This document shows, piece after piece, positions 15,748 through 22,618 of a stretch of DNA of 64,000 nucleotides. The position numbers and the translations under genes are program-made. Within the stretch, counting starts at the first letter, position 1; each line of letters begins with the position of its first letter. This stretch comes from a virus. The DNA lies in IMG/VR virus record IMGVR_UViG_3300030294_000005, positions 124,001 to 188,000 of that record. The stretch is one strand, 5' to 3'. The notes under the pieces were generated by a model. The model was not told where the DNA came from, did not search any database, and worked only from the letters and a program-made list of their open reading frames with translations.

Positions 15748-17265
15748 ATGGGAGAATTGAATGTATCATACAGTTATCCATATAATGCAAATTATACTTA
15801 TAACGTATTATTAGAGAGGGTTAATTTAGATGAAGAAAGAGAAATGTCTATTTTAAAAGGTAGAGGTTTTGTTATAAGAAATTATCAAAGTGATATTAAG
15901 AAAGATATTAAAAATCAAGACGGAATATTTTCATCTAAATTCGGAGCTACATTGCAAGATGTAAATCCATTTGCAGATAGATATAAATGTCAATGTGGTC
16001 GTTTAACTGGACGTATTCATCATGGTATAATGTGCGAGATTTGTAATACTAAAGTAAGTTATGTTGATGATGACTTTGAATATTTCGGATGGATAGTATT
16101 GAAAGATCCATATTATATCATACATCCAAATCTATATAAAGCAATAGCTAATTTATTTGGTACTATGAATAAACAATCCGTATTAGATAGTATATTGGCT
16201 CCAAAAGATGAACGAGATCAGGATGGGTATATAGTAGAACAAGAGATTAATAAGAAAGAACCATTTGTTGGAATAGGAATACTTGCATTCAAAGAAAGAT
16301 TCGAAGAAATAATGAAATTCTATTTAAAGAAAACTCCAGGTAAGAAAGAGTATTATGAAAATATAATGAAGAATAAAGATAAAGTATTTACTCAATCTAT
16401 ACCAGTATATACAATACATTTAAGACCTTATAAAGTTTCTGGAGAGAAATTTGAATTCGAAGGAACAAATTCAACTTATAATATGATGTGTAAGTTAATG
16501 GCTTCTATAAATAATGATGAACTTAAAGTGTTTAGACAGAGGAAGTCAAAGAGCCAATTATTATATGATCTAAATGTAAAATTTCAAGATTTATATAAAG
16601 AATTAGAATTAATAATATCTGGTAAGAAAGGTTCTATACGTTCACTGTTTGGTGGTAGATATAATTTTACTTCCAGATGTGTTATAGTTCCAAATCAAAC
16701 ATTAAGAATTGATGAAGTAATAGCACCTTATGCCGCAATGGTTGAATTACTCCAACAAAGCATAATAAATATATTACAGAAATCATATAATATGAGTTAT
16801 AGTGATGCTTATAATATGTGGTTTATGTCACAGACAGAGAAAGATACTAGAATAGAAAAAATAATATTAAGTATTATTCATAATCATGATCGAGGAGTTC
16901 CTATATTACTTAATCGTAATCCTACAATAAATTATGGTTCAATAATGCAAATGTTTATAGTAGGGATTACAGATACTTATACATTAGGTATGCCCCTACA
17001 AGTATTACCTTTATTTTCTGCTGACTTTGATGGTGATGTTTTAAATATGTTGTATATTATAAATAAAACATTCTTAGAAGAGGCATTCAATAAATTAAAT
17101 CCAAGAAATGCTATGTATATTTCAAGAAATGATGGTAAATTTAATAATGCTGTTAATCATACAAAAGATCTTCTTATCAATGCTAATACATTCATAAATT
17201 TATCAAGAAAATATTATTCAAAAGAACAATTAGAATTGATAGAAAGGATAAAAGAAATGTTATAA
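15748..17265 (+). CDS. Multisubunit RNA polymerase beta-prime subunit, N-terminal half (catalytic)
   Basis: A 505-residue protein. Residues 78-105 form the beta-prime zinc-binding domain (CQCG at 81-84, CEIC at 96-99). Further on are GKKGSIRSLFGGRYNFTSRCVIVP (residues 292-315, cellular form [24 protein letters not shown]), LLNRNPTINYGSIM, and SADFDGD at 424-430. The last is the variant of the universal NADFDGD whose three Asp residues hold the catalytic magnesium. The chain ends soon after the active site, so the rest of beta-prime is encoded elsewhere (compare 9408-10625). Such splitting is known from phiKZ- and AR9-like phages. An early-type promoter lies upstream, which favours the non-virion polymerase; that assignment is inference. 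GAGGAG precedes the ATG. Confidence 0.95.
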   Translation: MGELNVSYSYPYNANYTYNVLLERVNLDEEREMSILKGRGFVIRNYQSDIKKDIKNQDGIFSSKFGATLQDVNPFADRYKCQCGRLTGRIHHGIMCEICNTKVSYVDDDFEYFGWIVLKDPYYIIHPNLYKAIANLFGTMNKQSVLDSILAPKDERDQDGYIVEQEINKKEPFVGIGILAFKERFEEIMKFYLKKTPGKKEYYENIMKNKDKVFTQSIPVYTIHLRPYKVSGEKFEFEGTNSTYNMMCKLMASINNDELKVFRQRKSKSQLLYDLNVKFQDLYKELELIISGKKGSIRSLFGGRYNFTSRCVIVPNQTLRIDEVIAPYAAMVELLQQSIINILQKSYNMSYSDAYNMWFMSQTEKDTRIEKIILSIIHNHDRGVPILLNRNPTINYGSIMQMFIVGITDTYTLGMPLQVLPLFSADFDGDVLNMLYIINKTFLEEAFNKLNPRNAMYISRNDGKFNNAVNHTKDLLINANTFINLSRKYYSKEQLELIERIKEML

Positions 17266-17271
17266 ATAATT

Positions 17272-17301
17272 AAGAGTAGTGATTATAATATTGCTACTCT
17301 T
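17272..17301 (+). terminator. Weak hairpin terminator
   Basis: AAGAGTAG and CTACTCTT form an 8-bp stem with a 14-base loop. The following sequence has only a short T stretch, so read-through is likely. Confidence 0.45.
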
Positions 17302-17328
17302 TAAATTAAAATAATGGGGGTTATATTA

Positions 17329-17793
17329 ATGAATATGGTAGAAATATTAAATCTTACAAGATACATAAAATCTGATCTAAGAGTAATACCTGAAGTAATA
17401 AATAGTAGAGTGATTGTATCACTGTATCATGTAGATGATGATATATTATATGATACACATCATGAAGTTATTCTCAATGCTATAGTAGCAGCAGAAACAG
17501 AAATGTTGAATGCTATAGGAATAAAAGAAATTGTCGAACCATACTTTTATGCATTATTAAATAATGATAGATTATTAAAATTACAACGTGAAATAGAAAA
17601 GGCACTATCTAAATTTAAAGAAGAAAATGAAAATACTGATATATTATTAGACAATCTAAAGAAAGTATTACTTATAGAAAATATTATAGACTATGATGAT
17701 GAAAGTTCAGATTTAGTACATATGATAAATAAGAGGACTTCTAAAGAAACTCTTAATAAAATAAGTTCACATAATAGTAATAGAATTTATTAA
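17329..17793 (+). CDS. Hypothetical helical protein
   Basis: A 154-residue, acidic and mostly helical protein without recognised motif. The ATG at 17329 is preferred because the GGGGG ribosome site overlaps the earlier in-frame ATG at 17314. It lies downstream of the RNAP beta-prime N-terminal gene and may be cotranscribed through the weak hairpin. Confidence 0.65.
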   Translation: MNMVEILNLTRYIKSDLRVIPEVINSRVIVSLYHVDDDILYDTHHEVILNAIVAAETEMLNAIGIKEIVEPYFYALLNNDRLLKLQREIEKALSKFKEENENTDILLDNLKKVLLIENIIDYDDESSDLVHMINKRTSKETLNKISSHNSNRIY

Positions 17794-17808
17794 AAGGGGG
17801 AATATGAT

Positions 17809-17913
17809 ATGCATACTAACTCAATTTTGGCGATAATTGTAATAGTTATATTATGGATATCATTATTCATATGCATGAATCTATTATATAATAGATCAAG
17901 AAAAAATAAATAA
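17809..17913 (+). CDS. 34-residue single-TM peptide
   Basis: A very short gene: ATG 9 bases after AAAAGGGGG, then a 20-residue hydrophobic helix (ILAIIVIVILWISLFICM) and a basic tail (NRSRKNK). This is typical of small phage membrane peptides; orientation by the positive-inside rule puts the tail in the cytoplasm. Role unknown. Confidence 0.6.
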   Translation: MHTNSILAIIVIVILWISLFICMNLLYNRSRKNK

Positions 17914-17962
17914 TTAATATATAAATAACATAACTGAAAAAATATATTAAAGAGGTGAGATA

Positions 17963-18469
17963 ATGGAAGGTTGTGTAAAATTATTTTGTTCAAAAGAATC
18001 AAAATTAAATGAAGATATTAATGATTATATAAATCAATATAAATTAGACAATTATATTTATCTAACACCAACTAGTTCTACTATGATAATAATTAAAGGT
18101 ATTGGTATGATCCCTGAAAATACTATAAAATCTTTAGTTAGTTTTTCTCAAGTAAAAGCTTCAGAAGAAGAAATAAAACAAATTAATTGTGATAAAGAGA
18201 AAAAAGCTAGATTTTGGGATAATATATATTGTTGCCTTATTAGAAAAAATCTAGAAACTGGTGGAATAACATTTTGTGTATTTGGAGAATATATAGATAT
18301 ATATAAGGTGTTTGGTATAAATATATCAAAAGATAAAACCTATATAACTGTTTATGAAAGAGCTGATGTTCCACCAAGTATATCTATTAAGCTTCATAAT
18401 AAATATCCTAATTTTTTAGCATATATCCATGAATATGTAATACCAGAATTAGAAAAGATTTTATTATAA
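17963..18469 (+). CDS. Hypothetical protein
   Basis: A 168-residue soluble protein with three Cys (GCVKLFC, NIYCCLI) and an alpha/beta pattern. No family recognised. AAGAGGTGAG precedes the ATG. Confidence 0.65.
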   Translation: MEGCVKLFCSKESKLNEDINDYINQYKLDNYIYLTPTSSTMIIIKGIGMIPENTIKSLVSFSQVKASEEEIKQINCDKEKKARFWDNIYCCLIRKNLETGGITFCVFGEYIDIYKVFGINISKDKTYITVYERADVPPSISIKLHNKYPNFLAYIHEYVIPELEKILL

Positions 18470-18490
18470 TAAAGGAGATGAATAGTTGTA

Positions 18491-18655
18491 ATGATGCTTT
18501 CACGAAAACAGATAAATAGATATATTATATCTATTGAAAGCAAAAAGAAAAGGTTAAGCAATAAAGCAAAATCAAGACTTATAAAAGATTATAATAGATA
18601 TTCTAGTATTAGATTAAAAGAAATGATGGCAAAATTAGATAGTGCTTTACAATAA
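18491..18655 (+). CDS. Small basic helical protein
   Basis: A 54-residue, strongly basic, fully helical protein (KKKRLSNKAKSRLIKDYNRY) that could bind nucleic acid. AAAGGAG lies upstream, somewhat far (13 bases) from the ATG. It ends just before the next ribosome site, consistent with a compact operon. Confidence 0.55.
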   Translation: MMLSRKQINRYIISIESKKKRLSNKAKSRLIKDYNRYSSIRLKEMMAKLDSALQ

Positions 18656-18669
18656 AGGAGAGGTTGCGA

Positions 18670-19191
18670 ATGATTGAATTAAGTAATTTATCAAGAAAAG
18701 GATTAGTATCATTAATAGAGGGATATGATAATTATATTAAAAATGATATATGTGAGGACGAACAAAATTCTTTAAACAGATACCCAGTTAGTATAAATGA
18801 GTATATGAATAATGAGTTCCTACTTAATAAGTCAGAGGATCAATATAAATTAAAAGTAATAAATTTTGGAGAAGAATATACTGATATATTTAGCGAAACA
18901 TCTTTTAATATAATGGAAGTATTTGAAAAGGTTTTAGATGTTAATAATATTACAATTCCTGATATAAATAGAGAAGGAAATGAAGATGAAGCTAGAATAT
19001 TCGGAGACACATACTATTCTATGGAATCAGAAGTTGAAGATATTGTATTAGATTGTGTAAAACGAATATATGATGACTATACTAATAATAATAAAAACAT
19101 ACCTGAGGATTATACTGATATTTATAAAAAAAGTATAACCGAGTGTATCAATCTATTTCATGAAGGAATGAATAATAGTATTAGGGGTTGA
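18670..19191 (+). CDS. Hypothetical acidic protein
   Basis: A 173-residue, strongly acidic, helical protein without Cys clusters or membrane segments. AAAGGAGAGG is 4-8 bases before the chosen ATG at 18670. Function unknown. Confidence 0.65.
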   Translation: MIELSNLSRKGLVSLIEGYDNYIKNDICEDEQNSLNRYPVSINEYMNNEFLLNKSEDQYKLKVINFGEEYTDIFSETSFNIMEVFEKVLDVNNITIPDINREGNEDEARIFGDTYYSMESEVEDIVLDCVKRIYDDYTNNNKNIPEDYTDIYKKSITECINLFHEGMNNSIRG

Positions 19192-19472
19192 TTAACATAT
19201 ATAAAATTTTAAAAAATAAATTGAATGAACTACTTAAAAAAGTAGTTCATTTTTTTAATACCGAAACAAGCTATATAAGAAATTGTAATCAATGTAAATT
19301 TATTAGTATTACAGAAGAGAAACAGACAAATAAAAATATTAATCATGTTTGTTTAAAACATAGAATGAAAGTATTTCATAGAAGCTGTTATCCTAATATA
19401 GAGCATCTATACATATATCCATGTGAATCTTGTAATGGAAAAGATTTTCAAATTAGGATAGAAGGAGAATAA
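19188..19472 (+). CDS. Zinc-finger protein with a terminator-like hairpin at its 5' end
   Basis: Up to 94 residues. The C-terminal 70 hold Cys/His pairs (RNCNQCKF, HVCLKH, HRSC, YPCESCNG) that could bind two zinc ions. The start is unclear. A TTG overlaps the previous stop codon but lies almost on top of AGGGG, and no ATG is available. A perfect 11-bp hairpin plus T6 (19225-19256) falls inside the first 20 codons, so either the gene starts later by a non-standard codon or its transcription is attenuated. Confidence 0.5.
   Translation: MINIYKILKNKLNELLKKVVHFFNTETSYIRNCNQCKFISITEEKQTNKNINHVCLKHRMKVFHRSCYPNIEHLYIYPCESCNGKDFQIRIEGE
19225..19256 (+). terminator. Intrinsic-terminator-like hairpin inside the coding region
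   Basis: ATGAACTACTT and AAGTAGTTCAT form a perfect 11-bp stem with a 4-A loop, directly followed by TTTTTT. By sequence it is a textbook rho-independent terminator, yet it sits within the apparent start of the zinc-finger gene. Confidence 0.75.
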
Positions 19473-19476
19473 AAAT

Positions 19477-19773
19477 ATGGACTTATTTAATAAATTAAAA
19501 AATAAATATGATTATATTCATATTGAATTTTCAGACTATAGCCAAAAAGAATTAAATAAAAAAATAAAAGAATTCCAAGATACTATTAGAAAAGAGAATA
19601 TGACAATTCCTAATATTAATGACCAAATAATATTAACTAATCCATATTATTTTGATAAGATAATAGGATGCCTTCATAATTATGCTGCAGAGATAAACGG
19701 TCATATATTAAAAGATATTAAATATACAATTGCAATGTTTGTTACCTATGATGATAGTGTATTAAATAGATAA
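19477..19773 (+). CDS. Hypothetical protein
   Basis: A 98-residue alpha/beta protein without recognised motif. GAAGGAG precedes the ATG by 8 bases, and a strong terminator ends the unit. Function unknown. Confidence 0.65.
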   Translation: MDLFNKLKNKYDYIHIEFSDYSQKELNKKIKEFQDTIRKENMTIPNINDQIILTNPYYFDKIIGCLHNYAAEINGHILKDIKYTIAMFVTYDDSVLNR

Positions 19774-19779
19774 TCAATG

Positions 19780-19815
19780 AATGCTATTATGTAATAACAT
19801 ATACATAATAGCATT
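19780..19815 (+). terminator. Hairpin terminator
   Basis: AATGCTATTATGTA pairs with TACATAATAGCATT (14 bp, 8-base loop), followed by a T-rich stretch. Confidence 0.85.
19796..19808 (+). promoter_or_regulatory. Possible late promoter inside a terminator
   Basis: AACATATACATAA fits AACA-N6-TAA and lies 38 bases upstream of the probable structural gene at 19846. It overlaps the 3' arm of the terminator, so a chance match is possible. Confidence 0.35.
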
Positions 19816-19845
19816 TTATTTTTTATAAGTAAGGAGGATATAATT

Positions 19846-21087
19846 ATGGATGAAATAGATAAACTTTATAGCTCATTATGCATTCCCTCATCTGCAAACT
19901 CTTATGGAATTGCAATTGAATATATGAGAAATTGGTTTGTATCAAAATTTGATGTAGATTATTGGAAAGTTGTTTATGTAGATGGAAAGTTTATATTGGA
20001 TGACTTTAGAAAATTTAATCATCACGACTCTATTAAAACAATGAAACCTTCTTTATCAATTGTTCCACAAGTTACATTTGAACATGATAGAGAACGAGTA
20101 GATTTATATCAAGGAAGTTTACATCAATTAATAAATAGATCTAGAGAAGATTCAGCATTCTTTAAAGATCGTGATAAAAATATGTTTGTAAGTTTAATGA
20201 TGGAACAATTACAAATGAATTTTACATTTAGAATGAAAGTAAGTTCAAGAGCACAACAAGTAGAATTGTATAAATATATTCAAATGGCATTTAGAATAGG
20301 ATCTACACAAGGGGAATATATAGATATAGATTTTCATATCCCATATACTTTAATTTTACAATTAGCTGCTGATAGTGGATTCGAAATTATTGATGAAAAG
20401 ATAAAAAACGTATTATCTTTCGTTAAATATTTAAATGAACACTCCATACTTCCTATTTTATATAAGTATAGGAATGTAAATGGTAAGAATGAGTTCTTTA
20501 TAAGGATGCCCAATATGTATGCTCATATATCATGTCAAGATGCACCATCAGCAGATGATGGAGACCGTGAAGGTATGATATTTAATAACTTTATGATAGA
20601 TATGAATGTAATATTACAAATGCCAATGCCAAAGGCATATTCATTTTATTCATTAAAACCACCAGATATTATAAAGCATATTGATACTAATGATACTGGT
20701 AGTCCTGCTGTTATAAGTATTGAACTTATGAATTATCCAGAGAAGAATTCTAAAGGTTGGGATAAATTTATAACTACTGATTATTATGAAGAAAATATTA
20801 TTAAACCATTAGTAATAGATTTTGCTGAATTATTTGATGATAGTGAAATATTAAGAACTATAAAATATAATAATAATATTCAGATATCATCTAGTATATT
20901 TATAGATTTTATTATAAATAATAACGGGAAGATAATACCATATACAATAGATTGGAAAGAGTTAAAATTAAATACAGATACTGTAGTTATATCAGAAAAT
21001 ACTAATATAGCTATATATATAGATTTAGGATATATAAATGATACAATAATAAATTTAACAGAATTGAATGAAGATAGACTTAGATAG
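19846..21087 (+). CDS. Probable virion structural protein
   Basis: A 413-residue soluble protein. It contains MMEQLQMNFTFRMKV and GEYIDIDFHIPYTLILQLAAD in the middle and ends in a beta-rich domain with VVISENTNIAIYIDLGYIN, a mix seen in phage tail and baseplate proteins. No enzyme motif. A late-type promoter motif and AAGGAGG lie upstream; a bidirectional terminator overlaps the stop codon. Confidence 0.6.
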   Translation: MDEIDKLYSSLCIPSSANSYGIAIEYMRNWFVSKFDVDYWKVVYVDGKFILDDFRKFNHHDSIKTMKPSLSIVPQVTFEHDRERVDLYQGSLHQLINRSREDSAFFKDRDKNMFVSLMMEQLQMNFTFRMKVSSRAQQVELYKYIQMAFRIGSTQGEYIDIDFHIPYTLILQLAADSGFEIIDEKIKNVLSFVKYLNEHSILPILYKYRNVNGKNEFFIRMPNMYAHISCQDAPSADDGDREGMIFNNFMIDMNVILQMPMPKAYSFYSLKPPDIIKHIDTNDTGSPAVISIELMNYPEKNSKGWDKFITTDYYEENIIKPLVIDFAELFDDSEILRTIKYNNNIQISSSIFIDFIINNNGKIIPYTIDWKELKLNTDTVVISENTNIAIYIDLGYINDTIINLTELNEDRLR

Positions 21088-21094
21088 TCTATCT
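21072..21094. terminator. Bidirectional hairpin terminator
   Basis: AGATAGACT and AGTCTATCT form a 9-bp stem between convergent genes, with TCTTCTTTTTT on the plus side. Confidence 0.8.
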
Positions 21095-21100
21095 TCTTTT

Positions 21101-21556
21101 TTATTTATAAAATTTATTTATAGCATCCAACATAGATACTGAATTTGTTGCTTCATTGTTTCTAGTAATAACTTCATCTATTGTTGTATTAATATCTGGT
21201 TCTTCTTCATCTTCTGAATAGTTATCAAACTCTTCTAATAATTTATTTGTAAATATTAAATTATTTATATATCCTTTAACATTTACATCATCTATTTTAT
21301 TAGATATTGTTATATTTTCTTTTTCTAACTCAATATAAAATGTATCTCTAATTTCTTCACAAACATTATCCATATTAATAGTTTCTATATTTGTTTCTTT
21401 TAATATATTTCTGCATATAGATAATAGTAAATATTCATAATCATCTATATTGAATTTATTATGTGTATTAAATTTATAATCAGACCTTCTACTTAATAAA
21501 AAATATCCTATTATTAATAATTCTATAGCACATAATAACATCAAAATTTTATTCAT
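21101..21556 (-). CDS. Membrane-anchored acidic protein
   Basis: A 151-residue protein with one N-terminal TM helix (MLLCAIELLIIGYFLL) and an acidic helical domain. The ATG at 21556 is preferred over the upstream TTG (21562) because GGGAGAG is 7 bases before it. It lies downstream of the minus-strand membrane-protein genes, past a hairpin. Function unknown. Confidence 0.65.
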   Translation of the reverse strand: MNKILMLLCAIELLIIGYFLLSRRSDYKFNTHNKFNIDDYEYLLLSICRNILKETNIETINMDNVCEEIRDTFYIELEKENITISNKIDDVNVKGYINNLIFTNKLLEEFDNYSEDEEEPDINTTIDEVITRNNEATNSVSMLDAINKFYK

Positions 21557-21590
21557 AATCAATCTCTCCCATATAATTTTATTATTAAAA

Positions 21591-21618
21591 AAGAAGAAGA
21601 GAATATTCTCTTCTTCTT
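21591..21618 (-). terminator. Hairpin terminator of the minus-strand unit
   Basis: AAGAAGAAGAGAAT is followed by its own reverse complement; on the minus strand a T-run follows. It should end the unit 22572 to 21634, with some read-through to 21556. Confidence 0.75.
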
Positions 21619-21633
21619 ATATTGTTTAATATT

Positions 21634-22251
21634 TTATTTAGTGCTATCAGTTACAATAGGAGTAGCAACATGATCAAGCTCATCAGTAGTATCCACTTCT
21701 GCTTCAATAGGAACTTTAACTCCATCTGCTATTTTATCAGTTACTTCAGCAGGTGTATCATTACCTTCAATTTTATCAGTAGCAGTATCTTTACTTGTTG
21801 TTAAATCAATAACTGTTGCTGCATTAATAATAGAAGGTTCAAGTTTATCTATAGATGCACCATTGACTAAATATTTTGATGCATTAATTTTAGCTAAAGC
21901 TGCATCAACTAATTGATCCAATAATGTTATTCTTTGATCTGTAATTGTTAAATTAAATTGTTCACATAATTGAAGAACATATGACATTACTTGATCTCTT
22001 GTTGTAGTATTCATTGATTCATCAATGAATTTAGTAGTAAGAATAATTATATTTGAAATAGTTTTAAATTCTTTATTATTTGTTAAGTTTAACTCATTAA
22101 CAAATTCAACTGATAGCCCTAATACACCTACAACTTGATCTAAATCTGTATCGGTTATTAGGTTTTTGCTCTTTAAATATTTTGATAAAATAACAAATAA
22201 CAATGTTGCGGCAATAATTAATAATATTAATACTATAGAATAGTCTGGCAT
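21634..22251 (-). CDS. Membrane-anchored protein, possible LLH-type holin
   Basis: A 205-residue protein with one N-terminal TM helix (VLILLIIAATLLFVIL), then a helical domain with a LDQLVDAALAKI segment and a Thr/Asp/Pro-rich acidic tail of about 70 residues. One TM followed by a helical domain resembles LLH-family phage holins, but the long tail is atypical. Its partner upstream is a two-TM protein. It may instead be a structural membrane protein. The ATG has AAGGAAG upstream. Confidence 0.5.
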   Translation of the reverse strand: MPDYSIVLILLIIAATLLFVILSKYLKSKNLITDTDLDQVVGVLGLSVEFVNELNLTNNKEFKTISNIIILTTKFIDESMNTTTRDQVMSYVLQLCEQFNLTITDQRITLLDQLVDAALAKINASKYLVNGASIDKLEPSIINAATVIDLTTSKDTATDKIEGNDTPAEVTDKIADGVKVPIEAEVDTTDELDHVATPIVTDSTK

Positions 22252-22272
22252 TTTAAATGCACTTCCTTTTTT

Positions 22273-22572
22273 TTATTTTGTAGTTTCCTCGATTACAGCA
22301 GGATCAATAGAATCCGTGGTAGAAGTTCCAGAAGATGGATCATTTGTAATTGCAGTTGCCGCTGTGGTTATCTTGTAATAATTTTCAATTCCCGCTTTAC
22401 CAAAATATGATACTATTACAGTCATTGGTAATGGTAAGATAGATCCATATAATTGAAATAAATCTTTTCCATATTTTATATAAGCAAATTCAACTGAAAA
22501 AAATGCTATAATATAAAATATAACTATAACCCATGCTAATTGCTTTGATGTAGTTAAAGTTTTAATATTCAT
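22273..22572 (-). CDS. Small two-TM protein, holin-like
   Basis: A 99-residue protein: basic start, two hydrophobic segments (about residues 12-32 and 40-58), then SYFGKAGIENYYKI and a Thr/Ser-rich acidic tail like that of the next gene. The FGKAGIEN segment is of a kind I have seen in small holin-like or virion-associated phage membrane proteins, but the call is uncertain. It is the first gene of a minus-strand unit with a late-type promoter 20 bases upstream and an AAGGAGGG site. Confidence 0.55.
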   Translation of the reverse strand: MNIKTLTTSKQLAWVIVIFYIIAFFSVEFAYIKYGKDLFQLYGSILPLPMTVIVSYFGKAGIENYYKITTAATAITNDPSSGTSTTDSIDPAVIEETTK

Positions 22573-22591
22573 AGTTATTAAGCCCTCCTTT

Positions 22592-22604
22592 TTATAATAT
22601 TGTT
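22592..22604 (-). promoter_or_regulatory. Putative late promoter (AACA-N6-TAA)
   Basis: The minus strand reads AACAATATTATAA, followed directly by AAAGGAGGG and the ATG at 22572. Confidence 0.6.
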
Positions 22605-22618
22605 ATTTTATTACAATT

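Noticed and set aside
17963-18469. Late promoter upstream of 17963 (TAACATAACTGAA)
   Set aside because: AACA is present but the TAA is not at the required spacing.
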